From Sinotaia quadrata (lineage: Eukaryota; Mollusca; Gastropoda; Architaenioglossa; Viviparidae): DNA of 64,000 bases. The position numbers and the translations under genes were made by a program. Below, piece by piece: positions 11,340 through 22,959 of this stretch. The DNA is taken from positions 11,366,501 through 11,430,500 of the forward strand of contig CM054181.1 of NCBI GenBank assembly GCA_028829895.1. Direction: 5' to 3'. Below the pieces are notes generated by a model. The model had not been told where the DNA came from. It worked only from the letters and a program-made list of their open reading frames with translations, and ran no database searches. Numbering within the stretch: the first letter of the stretch is position 1; every line of letters starts with the position of its first letter.

Positions 11340-11941
11340 CTCAAAAGATGACAGACATTTTAAGTCCATAACCCATTTGCCGTCAAGATATTTCTAAATT
11401 GCAGGCAGCCTTCCTTAAACTGATGTGTCCATCGCGTATAAATGCACAATGATTTTCTCAAGGAATTTCCTCAAGCAGTTGGTGAAGCAATTTATGTACG
11501 CCAGGCAGAAGATGAGGTCCGACATCTGCAACACCACAGGTGAACGTTACCACCTGCAGTTACTTTCTGTTTGGTCACAGCAAGTGTTTTGCATAGGCAC
11601 TAGTGTTATTGTTGTCGTCGTCGTCGTTGGAGACACTCCAGTGTTGAGGTTTCATTAAGAAGTCTTTTGCAACTTATTTAAGGCTTTGAAAAAGTCTAAG
11701 ACTATGACATATGTATGAACATTGTTGTTTTTTTCCTATGAAAAGTCGTTGATTGTTAACATGGGACGGGGTTCACACGAAAGACGTTTTCCCTACATCC
11801 GTGACAGTAGGCTGGAGTGCTCAGTTTTCAAAGTCCAATGATATCTGAGTGGACAATATGTTCAAGTAATTTGCACGATATTGGTGTAATAGATACTGGT
11901 CTAAAGTTTGCTGCATTGTGTGTAACTCCCTTTTTGAAAAA
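11340..11941 (-). mobile_element. Decayed LINE reverse transcriptase (CR1/Jockey-like)
   Basis: On the minus strand the conserved non-LTR reverse transcriptase landmarks appear in order but in different frames. They are FFKKGVTHNA then NFRPVSITPISCKLLEHIV (11941-11831); KRLSCEPRPMLTINDFS (about 11790-11740); VIVLDFFKALNKLQ (about 11715-11665), matching the family's LDFSKAFDKV; LIFCLAYINCFTNCL (about 11517-11473), matching the PLLFLLYINDLP block; HLYAMDTSV (about 11446-11421), where the family has the catalytic F/YADDT; and W-V-M-D-L-K-C (about 11385-11360), matching the W...FN..KC block. At least three frameshifts and several stops are needed, and the catalytic Ala-Asp-Asp is Ala-Met-Asp. The copy is therefore dead. 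The fragment is truncated by a (GT)n tract on its 3' side and runs into an 80-bp tandem repeat on its 5' side. Confidence 0.85.
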
Positions 11942-11982
11942 TTAGTCAGGTGAGCTGCCCTCCTAGTATGATGATATTTCGA

Positions 11983-12205
11983 TTTGGTTTAAGAGGCCTG
12001 GAAGGGGATAGTGAATATAATGCCAACATCTTGCAGGACTCTGGCAGAGGTACAGTTTGGGTTTGGTTTAGAGAGGCCTGGAAGGGGATAGTGAATATAA
12101 TGCCAACATCTTGCAGGACTCTGGCAGAGGTACAGTTTGGGTTTGGTTTAGAGAGGCCTGGAAGGGGATAGTGAATATAAAGCCAACATTTTGCAAGACT
12201 TTTGC
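11983..12205. repeat. 80-bp tandem repeat, about 2.8 copies
   Basis: Units start at 11983, 12062 and 12142 with 'tttggttta', containing 'ggcctggaaggggatagtga'. It lies immediately upstream (minus-strand sense) of the LINE reverse transcriptase and may have arisen from the LINE. Confidence 0.93.
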
Positions 12206-12955
12206 GGCATTTGTTTTCAGTGTTCCGTCTGTATGTGAACGCTGTCCATGTTTTGTTTCCTTTGCGTTCAGTTCTAAAAAAATTATCTTGGTCTTGGCAC
12301 TGCAGGACAAATGATGATATAAATAGGATTTATAATCAATAGTAATAATACAGGAATTAATGAAAGTTTTCTTCAGTTTTACTTTATTATTCACTAGTAC
12401 CAACGATACATTGCATTCTTATGTAAATAAATATATAGATACAGAGCAACATAAGTGAAGTGTGACTTAAACGAACACCAAGAGGTCACAAATGTTTGAA
12501 TATGAGTTTGTGTTGTTTACAGTAGTAGAGTAGAAGAACCTTTACATGAAGGGACAGTTTTATAGTTCTAATGGGAATTTTCTTCAAACCTTTGACATAT
12601 GACATACTCATTGGAAAGTATAAAGTATGATTTTACAGAGTCCTTAAAATGTAAGTCTCGCGCAGACATACATTTGCCCTAAATAAAGCATGATATTACA
12701 GAGCCTTAGAACCAAGTGTTCAGTGCAGATATACATCGGCCTAGAAATAATGTAGACGACGGACCACTAGCATCCATAATATGGCCTTGAAAAAAGTATC
12801 TTATAATGAAAAATGACACCCGTTGAAATGTACGAAATATGGGTTTCTGAAATCGGACTATAACCAATCACATTCTAATGTACCACTGAGCAGAATTTGT
12901 GGTTAAATTTCAGAACACATAAAAATAAATATCCAACGATACTGTGGTTGAATAC
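12206..12955. other. AT-rich unique sequence
   Basis: Two loosely similar stretches near 12615 and 12690 share 'atgat(t)ttacagagtcctta' and 'gcagacatacat'. This looks like an old duplication of about 75 bp. No gene is seen. Confidence 0.45.
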
Positions 12956-13335
12956 AGGACCGTGAAGTCGAATTTTGAGTGAGGTAACGTGATATGAGTG
13001 GTCAATGGTGAATAAGAGTGATCAGACGTAAATGGTGAGCGAGACCTGGTGAATGATTCAAGTGGTCTGAACTGGATTCTGTTAGTGATATGAAGTGAAT
13101 GATGTGTGATGTGAGTGATCTAAGGGGATACGAGTGATCAGAATTATATAATGGAAGTGATTTGAGGCGAAAAGAATGAGCGATCTGAAGGTTAGTGATT
13201 GGAGTTATTTGAGGTAAATAATGGGAGTGACAACCTGAATGATGAGATTGATCTGAGGTGAGTGATGAGATTGATCTGAGGTGGGTGATGGGAGTAATTT
13301 AATGTGAACGATTGGAGTGATCTGAGCTGTGATTA
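12956..13335. repeat. Highly degenerate short-period repeat
   Basis: Variants of 'gtgatctgaggtgagtgatg' recur with irregular spacing; the clearest tandem part is 13232-13300. Confidence 0.75.
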
Positions 13336-13468
13336 AGTGACTGGAAGTTGACATTTACTAACTCTTAACATCTCAGGACATTGCGTGGCTTTACACTATA
13401 AGATCCAGAACTAGGAAAAGGAAAAATCCTCCGACTATAGCGGGCCTTAAATCTACAACTGGAATGAT

Positions 13469-13595
13469 CTTGTGCCTAAAGTCCAGCACCTTGTGCCTAA
13501 AGTCCAACATTTTGTGCCTAAAGTCCAGCATCTTGTGCCTAAAGTCCAGCATTTTGTGCCAAAAGTGCAGCATCTTGTGCCTAAAGTCTAGCATT
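13469..13595. repeat. 21-bp minisatellite, 6 copies
   Basis: Core 'cttgtgcctaaagtccagca'. In frame on the minus strand it gives a 7-residue HKMLDFR repeat, which is an artefact of the 21-bp period. Confidence 0.96.
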
Positions 13596-13623
13596 GTCCT
13601 GTCTGCCTCCCAGCTCCTTTACG

Positions 13624-13820
13624 TGTAAATGTTCACTAAACAAATTTTAGGACTGCACTTGTTTATAAAGTAAACAACGTGTTCATTAAACATACTCTAG
13701 GACTGCACTTGTTACAAAGTAAACAGTATGTTATTAAACTAATTCGACTAATTTCCTCGTTACAGGGTAAGCAGCGTGTTCATTAAACAAACCCTAGGAC
13801 TGCCCCCCCCCCCCCCCCCC
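13624..13820. repeat. About 60-bp diverged repeat ending in a poly-C run
   Basis: Three units share 'tgttcattaaac' and 'taggactgc'. The last passes straight into 18 consecutive C (13803-13820). Confidence 0.85.
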
Positions 13821-14952
13821 GTTACCAACAAGAAGACCTTTATAGACATGGTGAATGACGATATTTTGTTACACAGTAAACACTCACAACATTAAAAAAT
13901 TGAATCTTAATAGAGTTTCTTTGTTACACAAGTAAACAAATACCACACTAAATTAAATGTCCGTTTAATCTCTCTGAATGGTGTTTCTCTTCTTACTTCG
14001 GTAATCCTCGATAAATCGCAAATCATTGTCAAGCATCATATTATCCAGCCAGCTTGTAATTAGTACACTAAAACATATCACTGCACTCAGTATAGGGTTT
14101 ACATTGAGCATATTAACATCTCGATATTTCACTCCAACGCGAAATTACACACAGTGACTCGATCTTGCGCATTAAAATGCATTTGTTTTCAATGTAAAGT
14201 TATTGCGCAGTGTAAAATTATACCCTTTTATCTCTTTAAGACCCAGGCCAGTATAAATTGACACTTGGTGTTGTTGTAAAGTCATCTACTCTGTCACCCC
14301 AGGGACAGGATTCTTGATGACAAGTTTCCTTTTCTCGCATCACTGCACTCACATTTTTGGGGTTTTTATTTTGCGGCCATTGCATTTCCGGTGTCACGAC
14401 TCGCTACCTCCATACCGACTGTAAGGAGGGATCCAATATCAGCGTATAAGCGAGTAGACTATTGTGTCTGAGCTCGACTTTAAGTATGTACACGCATTAT
14501 TTGGCAATTATGGGATGTTTCAGCAGCGTTGAGTGCTGAACTTGTTTTGTTTGTTTGTTAATGCGACTGTGGCGTGCTTCGTGGCCAGAACTCTGATTGT
14601 GTTATGAGCGACTGTTAGACGAATGAAGTTTTCCTCTTCGCCCAACCTCACCCATCAAATAAATAAACACATAATTTGTTTAAGCTGGTCGATTTGTTTA
14701 AATGGTAATGTTTCAGAGGTTTTAACGCAATGGCGAACATCCACTACAAAAGTGAGAAGACAATTGCCGATTCTGTGGGAAAATAACATTAAATCAAGAG
14801 GACGGCAAGGCTTTTATATTTTTATTTTGCAGAATTTTGACCAAAGCTTTCACACGAAATAGTGAAGAATGCCGAATACATTATGGCCGAAAGTTAGGCA
14901 GTGTCTGTGTTGGGAAGACGGAGGGGGCTTAATCAGAATGTACTTTCAAAGA
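13821..14952. other. AT-rich unique sequence, no gene recognised
   Basis: 'acactaaattaaat' and 'gttacacagtaaaca' phrases at 13870-13960 may be worn relatives of the 60-bp repeat. A 79-codon plus-strand frame at 14623-14862 shows no domain. Confidence 0.4.
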
Positions 14953-14967
14953 ATCTATCTATCTATA

Positions 14968-15056
<89 letters not shown>

Positions 15057-15079
15057 GTCTGTCTATCTATCTATCTATC
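14953..15079. repeat. (CTAT)n microsatellite
   Basis: About 30 tetranucleotides with CTGT variants near the right end; SIYL-type frames here are artefacts. Confidence 0.98.
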
Positions 15080-15520
15080 AGCTGAGCACGTAAATTCCTT
15101 AGTTCTATATATCAGAAGACAGATGACAAATGTTTTCTTTTGGTTTCTGCAGTATTGAGCTTATCTTGAACCATGTGAAGCCGTTTCAAAATACATAGTA
15201 TCAGTATTTGTCGGCTACGTAGGAAAATGTACACGTGGGGGGGTTTGGAATTATCCAGTATCTCATGCGTACATTAGGAATATACAGGGTATGATAACAT
15301 CCTGATATACTTTTATCTATTCCAGTCACACTTTGTGCAGAGAGACATATATACACCAACTCAAGAACTTCAGTTTCACGGTATTAATGTATTTTTGTGC
15401 ATATTCATGTAGGACTGTTGTGTTTTAGAATTTAAAGTTTTAGAGATTTTTTTAATAAAACTAAAATCGTACTTCAACCGGGTTCAAGTTTCTCCAAAAA
15501 ACTTTGTAGGAGCTAATGCA
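15080..15520. other. AT-rich unique sequence
   Basis: Nothing recognised apart from a G-run of seven near 15238. Confidence 0.4.
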
Positions 15521-15958
15521 TCACGTTTTGTTTCGTATTAAGGCTTTGTTTTGCATTACGTTTTTGATTCGCATTACGTTTTGTCTTGCATTACGTTTTT
15601 GTTTCGCATTAAGTTTTTGTTTTGCATTATATTTTTGTTTCGCATTACGTTTTGTCTTGCATTACGTTTTTGTTTCGCATTAAGTTTTTGTTTTGCATTA
15701 TATTTTTGTTTCGCATTACGTTTTGTCTTGCATTACGTTTTTGTTTCGCATTAAGTTTTTGTTTTGCATTATATTTTTGTTTCGCATTACGTTTAGTCTT
15801 GCATTACGTTTTTGTTTTGCATTAATTTTTTGTTTTGCATTACGCTTTTGTTTCGCATTAATTTTTTTTTGCATTACATTTTTGTTTCGTATTACGTTTT
15901 GTTTCGGATTAAGTTTTTGCTTTGCATTACGTTTTTGTTTCGCATTACATTTCTGTTA
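15521..15958. repeat. 17-18-bp minisatellite with 71-bp higher-order unit
   Basis: The basic unit is 'gcattacgtttttgtttc' with t/c, a/g and length variants. From about 15551 to 15800 four variants repeat as a block of 71 bp; open frames starting 71 bp apart (15551, 15622, 15693) mirror it. Confidence 0.95.
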
Positions 15959-16042
15959 ATTCGCGTTCTATGGGCGGGCAAAAATATTGTACCATTAATG
16001 TTTGTTACCATATATTTTGTCGCCATACATTGTCTTTGACTT

Positions 16043-16343
16043 CTAGATTCCTTTGCCTGTTATTTTACTGTTTTAATTTCATTCATACCTGATTAAGTGT
16101 GACTAGATTCCTTTGCCTGTTATTTGACTGTTTTAATTTCATTCATACCTGATTAAGTGTGACTAGATTCCGTTGCCTGTTATTTTACTGTTTTAATTTC
16201 ATTCATACCTGATTAAGTGTGACTAGATTCCTTTGCCTGTTATTTTACTGTTTTAATTTCATTCATACCTGATTAAGTGTGACTAGATTCCTTTGCCTGT
16301 TATTTTACTATTTTAATTTTATCCATACCTGATTAAGTGTGAC
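16043..16343. repeat. 60-bp minisatellite, 5 copies
   Basis: Very homogeneous; each unit holds 'ctagattcctttgcctgtta' and 'tgattaagtgtga'. A handful of substitutions are seen across the five units. Confidence 0.98.
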
Positions 16344-16381
16344 TGGAGGTCGCGTCCTTTCCCAAAATTTATATCTAAATA

Positions 16382-16548
16382 TAGCTGGAAGGTGTCACTC
16401 ATTTAGACTCTGTTCGTGACATTAGCTGGAAGGTGTCACTCATTTACACTCTGTTCGTGACATTAGCTGGAAGGTGTCACTCATTTACACTCTGTTCGTG
16501 ACATTAGCTGGAAGGTGTCACTCATTTACACTCTGTTCGTGACATTAG
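16382..16548. repeat. 41-bp minisatellite, 4 copies
   Basis: Core 'tagctggaaggtgtcactca'; it starts about 40 bp after the 60-bp array ends. Confidence 0.98.
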
Positions 16549-17225
16549 CTCCCACCTAGATCGAGAGTGAGATACTTGTGAAAACCACACGTTACTACTA
16601 TTCATAGTTTCAGTCGCGAATGCAAATATGATGACTAAGACAGTCGGACATACATACATACATACAGATGGATAGATGGATGGACGGATAGAAGGGGAAA
16701 AAGAGAGAGACATTAAGAAAAAGGGGTGGTCACAGATTTGTTCCAAAGTTTACACCTATCGTCTTTGCCAGACAAAATCTATTGTCTATTGTCATGCATG
16801 AGTCTGAAGGGAACGCAAAACGATTCGCACACATTACGCTTGAAATTCAATGGAACATTTTTTTTGTCCCCATTGTGTATTTCACGAAATGTATTTAGGA
16901 AGAAAAGACTACAACAAATCAAAATTCACAGCAACAGCCACCAACATATATCACTTCCCAGTCGCAGCTTATTATTTTCTGATGGCATTATGCGCCCCAT
17001 AACACTGACAAGTCACGACGACATATTTAATTTCAATCCCGTTGTCGTAATAATGAGTTACTAAGCCAATTTATATCATGGAGGTTGATATGTGAGCCGT
17101 ATGAAATCAATCATTTTCATAGAGAGAATAAACCAGGCATTAAATACATTTAAACATTTTTTTTTTTAAATGGCTGTTATGATTTCCCGCATTGTGTTCC
17201 GCTTTAGGCTGTGACACTACTGTTT
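16549..17225. other. Unique sequence with a GATG/CATA-rich patch
   Basis: Short CATA and GGAT runs at 16650-16690. A 112-codon plus-strand frame at 16726-17064 is unsupported. Confidence 0.4.
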
Positions 17226-17520
17226 TAATAACGCAGCACATGTTGCCACTGGAAGTCATCATTTACTGGGCAAATTTTGAATCAGTAACTTTGGAAACGA
17301 CATCACATGTTGCCATTGGATGCTATCATTTACTGGGCAAATTTTGAATCAGTAACTTTGGAAACGACATCACATGTTGCCACTGGATGATATCATTTAT
17401 TAGGCAAAATTTGAATCAGTAACTTTGGAAACGACATCACATGTTGCCATTGGAATTCATTTGTTGGGCAAATTTTGAATCATAATTTTGAAACGGCACC
17501 ACAAATTGCCATTGGAAGTC
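17226..17520. repeat. 67-bp minisatellite, about 4.4 copies
   Basis: Core 'cacatgttgccattgga' and 'gggcaaattttgaatca'; the last copies carry deletions. Confidence 0.95.
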
Positions 17521-18484
17521 CAAAGTTATTGATGAAGCCTTTTGTACATTTTCCAAGTGTGAAGAAAATGGGGTTTAACTGATTTTATCTCTTGACTACA
17601 TTTAAAGATCTTAGGAGGAATTTATAACGATATTTTAACAGTTCATCATCACTGAGTGTGTGAATACTTGGAAAATCCTTTTACTTGCCAACTAGTGTAA
17701 CAAAAATGTCTACATGGACTGCAGGTCTCCGTCACGTGACGTGGAACTTGAGATTTTGGACGTTCAAAATGATATTGTTCTCAAATCGACCGCAACAAAC
17801 GATAATTTTTGGAATCTATAACATACACAATGAAATCTTAATTAGATTCCATTTATCTATGTGAACTGTTTTAACAATGGGAATAATAAAGTTAAAATAC
17901 AGATCTTGATTTGCAAATCTTGATGATTGCTTACAAACGGGAATATCATTTTATTTTTTTTAACCGTTAAGAACTGGTTAATGAAATGCTCTGTCAATAT
18001 CATAATGGTTTATTACAATACAAGTACGTGAATTGATAAAACATTTCCTCTATACAGTTCTGGCGTGCTCTTATATATATTATACATATTTTAAAAAAAA
18101 TAGAAATCCGGATATATGTAACAATAAAAATAGTGCTTGATAGTTTTCATATTTGTATGCTTACTTGTTGAAATCTTGATACAAGTAAAATGACAAAGAA
18201 TATTTTTAATTAACCATATCTGGCTTCTATGTTAAAGTAAAAATAATAAATATATTTATGCCACTAGCTCAACAATATTGTACTTTTAAAAATAAGTAAG
18301 ATGAAATCTGCCACTTAATTATGATATCTATTTTATGACAGATACTTATATCATCTTCCAGATAGATTCAAAAAGTGCGAATTCACATGCTAGAAAGTGA
18401 AAGAGTAATTAGCTTGAATTGTATAGATACATAATTATATTACCTATTACTAAATATGATGATTTGCATATTATTTAATGCCCC
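17521..18484. other. Very AT-rich sequence
   Basis: May be the interior of the hAT-like element whose terminus is called at 18485-18580. No transposase frame is seen. Confidence 0.35.
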
Positions 18485-18580
18485 GTACAAAAAAAAAAAA
18501 AATTAAAAAATTGATGGCCCCCGCCAAATTCTTTTGAAATTTGAATGTACTCTTGGCCACAAAAACGTTGGGAGCCACTG
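18485..18580 (-). mobile_element. hAT-like transposon terminus
   Basis: Read on the minus strand from 18580 the sequence is CAGTGGCTCCCAACGTTTTT, then GTGGCC, GTAC and a T/A-rich interior with GGGGGCC. The CAGTGGTTCCCAAC-type end with a following washed-out GTACCCC segment is the familiar terminus of hAT (Charlie-like) elements. An 8-bp target duplication would start with GTCCAGAA at 18581, but I could not find its mate or the opposite end, so the element is partial or too decayed to delimit. Confidence 0.55.
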
Positions 18581-19188
18581 GTCCAGAACTGTGCGGAGAA
18601 GCAAAAGTTTACAGTGATTCCATCTGATTCCAGAAGAGTTCTTTGTTTCTGAAAAGTAAGTTCTTGAAAAATTAGATAGTAGAAAAGAAAAGAATTTTAA
18701 GCTGTGGTATTTATTCTCTGTAAGTGTGTTTGTGTGTGTGTATGTGTGAGAGAGAGAGAGAGAAAGAGCGAGCGAGAGAACGGAATAATAAAGCAGAAAT
18801 AGAATACTGATAAGTGTACTCGTTCCATCTTAGAACTTATTTTTTCTTTCTTCTCTAATAAGGAGTCCACCAAAGTCATAGGGGCTTCGTTTGGGCGGGC
18901 TGGGGTGAAGCAATTCCCAGACCAGCTGTGATACTTCAATGGATGAATGCGACTGTAAACACGGGTGTCATATGCCACATTCACTCTAAACACACCCACA
19001 GCTAAGGCACGGTCACAAATTAGCATGACTGTTGCATACCAGACAGACTGAACGACATACAAACTATTGCAATTACACCTAGTCATAACTATTCAAGTGT
19101 AGACAGCTGATAAAATGAACAAGTACAGTTTGATGAACAGTTTGTTAATTTTTAATGTGTATCAAAAGAGTAGATTAAATCAGCTGGC
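18581..19188. other. Unique sequence with a GA/GT-rich patch
   Basis: GTGTGT and GAGA runs lie at 18725-18780. A minus-strand frame of 129 codons (18697-19086) reads mostly ordinary residues between 18840 and 19086 but carries no recognised domain and ends in the low-complexity patch. Confidence 0.35.
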
Positions 19189-19190
19189 GG

Positions 19191-19450
19191 CATTAGAGAT
19201 ATTGTAACAAGACATAAATAAGTGTATACAAAGTGTACATTATGACCATTGGATTCATTAGAGATACTGAAACAAGACATAAATAAGTGTATACAAAGTG
19301 TACATTATGACCATTGGATTCACTAGAGATACTGAAACAAGACATAAATAAATGTATACAAAGTGTACATTATGACCATTGGATTCATTAGAGATGTTAT
19401 AACAAGAGATGAATAAGTGTATACAAAGTGTACATTATGACCATTAGTAT
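19191..19450. repeat. 65-bp minisatellite, 4 copies
   Basis: Unit contains 'gtatacaaagtgtacattat' and 'gaccattggattcattaga'. TGTATAC and TGTACA are palindromic steps. Confidence 0.97.
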
Positions 19451-19461
19451 TATCGTTCACT

Positions 19462-19605
19462 ACTACAATTAATATAAATAATATTATCATATAGTAATAC
19501 ATTTAATGTAAACAATATTATCATATCGTAATACAATTAATGTAAATAATATTTTGATATAATAATATAATTAAGTTAAAATATTATCATACAGTAACAC
19601 AATTT
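19462..19605. repeat. About 41-bp AT-rich repeat, about 3.5 copies
   Basis: 'taatgtaaataatattatca' with 'tatagtaataca' repeats and drifts; directly follows the 65-bp array. Confidence 0.88.
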
Positions 19606-19708
19606 ATTGTTTTATGTATTTTATCGATGACTAATCCATCATATCCTCACTAGTCGCAATCCCCACCCCATCCTCCGCACACGTCTGCCAGAACGCTCAC
19701 TCTCGTGG

Positions 19709-19950
19709 CACTTCTTGATGACGAATGTCCCCACACATCACAGACAACAACTGCCTGCACTTCATCATGCACTTCTTGATGGTGAATGTCCCCACACATC
19801 ACAGACAACAACTGCTTGCACTTCATCATGCACTTCTTGATGACGAATGTCCCCACACATCACAGACAACAACTGCCTGCACTTCATCATGCACTTCTTG
19901 ATGACGAATGTCCCCACACATCACAAACAACAACTGCCAGCACTTCAGCC
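19709..19950. repeat. 61-bp minisatellite, 4 copies
   Basis: Units start at 19709, 19770, 19831 and 19892; core 'cacttcttgatgacgaatgt'. Confidence 0.97.
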
Positions 19951-20299
19951 ATCACGTCATGGGAAATAATGAAAGGCAGGTCAGTAATGATGCCATTAAC
20001 ATTAATAAGAAATTAAGAAATTACGCCGTGCGTCATAACAAAGGCAGGTAATAAAAAAGTATTGACATACCAAAGAAACAATTACAAACATGCCATTAAT
20101 GATGTACCATATAAAATAATTATACACTGATCAGTAGAGAATGATGTGAAAAAAATATAAATAATATCTGTACAATAAAGATACACCATGAAAAAAAAAT
20201 TTTAAAAAACAGGCCAAAAATGACAATCACCAAAAACACAAAAAAAACCGGAAAAAACAAATTAACAATGGTATACTACTGAAAACAACGAAAATGGTC
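19951..20299. other. A-rich sequence
   Basis: Short A runs; possibly worn early units of the next array. No gene. Confidence 0.4.
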
Positions 20300-20705
20300 A
20301 ATAATGGCATCAATGAAACAACATAAAACACAAATTAAAAAGTGACAAATTACTGAAACAGCATGAAACACAAGTAGGAAATGGTATCACTGAAACAAAT
20401 TGAAACACAAATCAGTAATGACATCAATGAAACATGGAACACAAGCTAGAAATGTCAACAATGACACAACAAGAAACACGTGAAAAATTACAAATCAATG
20501 AAACAACACGAAACACAAGTCGGAATTGACAAATAAATGATACGACTTAAGACACGACTCAGAAATGACAAATCAATGATACGACATAAGACACGAGTCG
20601 GAAATGACAAATCAATGATAAGACATGAAAGACGAGTCGGAAATGACAAATCAGTGATACGACATAGACCACGAGTAGGAAATGACAAATCGTAGAAACA
20701 AACGC
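20300..20705. repeat. About 39-bp minisatellite, about 10 copies
   Basis: Core 'acacgagtcggaaatgacaa' and 'atcaatgatacgacat'. Left units are diverged and right units regular. The 39-bp period keeps a 13-residue minus-strand repeat open. Confidence 0.94.
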
Positions 20706-21500
20706 AGGTAGTTCAGTAAAAACTTGGATAACGAGTTCCATCATAGTAAGCCATTTTCATTAACGACAAGATGTTCACTTTCACGCCTTGGAGATTAATA
20801 TCAGTGATAGCAGACAATGGTCTTTGAAAAATAAAATCGGACAATTGAATGAAGTTGCCTTGAAATAAAATTGAAATAAAAATGAATCAAGTTCAAGTGA
20901 CGTGCCCAGAGCGCAGTTCTTAACGGAACCTGACAATCTGACCCGATTCCATCCAGCTTTCACAAACTAAATCCTGTTATCAGCAAACTGGGACCTCACT
21001 AGCGTGCAGCACTAACGGTTTCATCCGCGATTCAGATTGTTCGTGATCCGGTGACGTAAAACATGGCTGGCCTCTCAACCACACCCGATTTGAGCAATTA
21101 TGCTTTTAGTGCACCATAAGAACTCTTTCATCAGAAGGCCGTAGCTCTACATGTTCCTGTAAAACTCTTTAAAAGAGCTGAAATTAATGGCGTGAACGAC
21201 ACACTATTGGCAGGCAGCACTACCACATGCTGGTCTAATTACATATGGCTGCCTGAAGACTGCATTCGAGGTTTGGAACAGTTTCGTTTTAATGAATCAC
21301 GAGTTTGCTAGACTTTTCCTTCCTTTCTTTTCTTTTTCATTCAGCGTAACATTGTGGAATATCGTGAGTCTCGCTGAATGGTTGGTTTGTCGCCTAAGCT
21401 AAAACATAGTTAGAAAAATAATTAATTAGCAAATTAATAATTATAATTATAGTATTGAAAAAACTTAATGAAGTACTTACTTTTATAAATAAAACGTTTT
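20706..21500. other. Unique sequence, no gene recognised
   Basis: A G+C-richer island at about 20900-21260 has no usable open frame. Confidence 0.4.
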
Positions 21501-21501
21501 T

Positions 21502-21609
21502 CAATAATTACATCTAACATATACAATGTTTTATATAAACTACTGAAATACTTACAATAATTACATCTAACATATACAATGTTTTATATAAACTACTGAA
21601 ATACTTACA
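21502..21609. repeat. 53-bp tandem duplication, 2 copies
   Basis: 'caataattacatctaacata' followed by 'tacaatgttttatataaact' occurs twice, identical by eye. Confidence 0.96.
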
Positions 21610-21751
21610 AAAAAGTAAGATAATAAAACACAACAATATGCACAATGACATTACAGGGTGTCGCTAAAAAAATTTCAGATTTTTATGTCAGTAAATAATG
21701 GAGGAAAAGCAATAAATTTTGCATGAGTATTAAGAGGAAGAAAGGGAAATG

Positions 21752-21753
<2 letters not shown>

Positions 21754-21822
<69 letters not shown>
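21754..21822. repeat. (AC)n microsatellite
   Basis: About 34 AC dinucleotides, apparently uninterrupted. Confidence 0.98.
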
Positions 21823-21824
<2 letters not shown>

Positions 21825-22085
21825 TCACGCATGCGCACACGCACATACACAATGCATACTGTAACCCAATACTGTAGGTGGCTAGCCAAGCTGGGGCCTC
21901 CCAGCACATAGGAATTATAATAAAGATATTAATTGTAATAATAAATATGATATTATCAATAATCCCCGGGTTAAAGCTAGCTTAACTCTCCTTAGGGAGA
22001 AATATCTTTCTATAGTATCGTCCACGAATACAACTACTTACTGGCTCCAGACCATCCCCCCACCAAAGACATGATACGATGACGT

Positions 22086-22102
22086 CACACACACATACAC
22101 AC

Positions 22103-22184
<82 letters not shown>
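22086..22184. repeat. (AC)n microsatellite
   Basis: About 48 dinucleotides, impure at the left (ACAT, ACGC). It lies 264 bp after the previous (AC)n in the same orientation. Confidence 0.98.
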
Positions 22185-22188
<4 letters not shown>

Positions 22189-22282
22189 GAAATGACAAAT
22201 GGAAGACACGCATGATTTAATAATGAAAATAGCAATCAGTAAATTGGACATACAACAATGTATTGGATTTGCGGGAAAATCC

Positions 22283-22618
22283 AGTGACACTATTTCATTG
22301 ACAAATGCAATATTCAATGGTCCACAATGTCACTATTTCAATGACAAGGGCAATATTCAGTAATCTGTAGTGTCACTATTTCAGTGACAGTAATCTGCAG
22401 TGTCACTATTTCAGTGACAAGTGCAATATTCAGTAATCTACAGTGTCACTATTTCAGAGACAAGTGCAATATTCAGTAATCTGCAGTGTCACTATTTCAG
22501 TGACAAGTGCAATATTCAGTAATCTGCAGTGTCACTATTTCAGTGACAAGTGCAATATTCAGTAATCTGCAGTGTCACTATTTCAGAGACAAATACAACA
22601 TTCACTAATCTATAGTGA
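22283..22618. repeat. 43-bp minisatellite, each unit a hairpin
   Basis: About 7-8 units with 'caatattcagtaatctgcag'. Most contain the perfect inverted repeat TGTCACT-ATTTC-AGTGACA, a 7-bp stem with a 5-nt loop; some units read AGAGACA and break the arm. Confidence 0.96.
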
Positions 22619-22959
22619 CATATAAATAGTATACAGAGTTGAATAGCTGAAATGTCTTAGCTGCTGTTTGTTACAGAGTTCCAGTCATTAAGTTCATTTT
22701 TGTTTTAACAAACTAATCATAAATAAATTGAATATTTAACTTAATTAAATTTAATTTAACATTTATCAAACTGCATTAAGGAAATAGAAGAAAACACAAA
22801 ATAACATAAGAATGCTCCACTCATTCTGCCATGCATTCAATAATCCCTACAACAAGGCATATGAAGTCAAAGTTCAAATTACCCTCTATTCTACAAAGAT
22901 CACTACATATTCGAGAAAAAACGTTGTGGTGACTTTAACATGAACCCAGAACATTTACT
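22619..22959. other. AT-rich unique sequence
   Basis: Nothing recognised. Confidence 0.4.

Noticed and set aside
18697..19086. 129-codon minus-strand frame
   Set aside because: Its last third is GT/GA low complexity, and the rest shows no domain or convincing splice sites.
21653..21690. Transposon-end-like TACAGGGTGTCGCTAAAA
   Set aside because: The phrase resembles ends of some DNA transposons, but no opposite end or target duplication was found.
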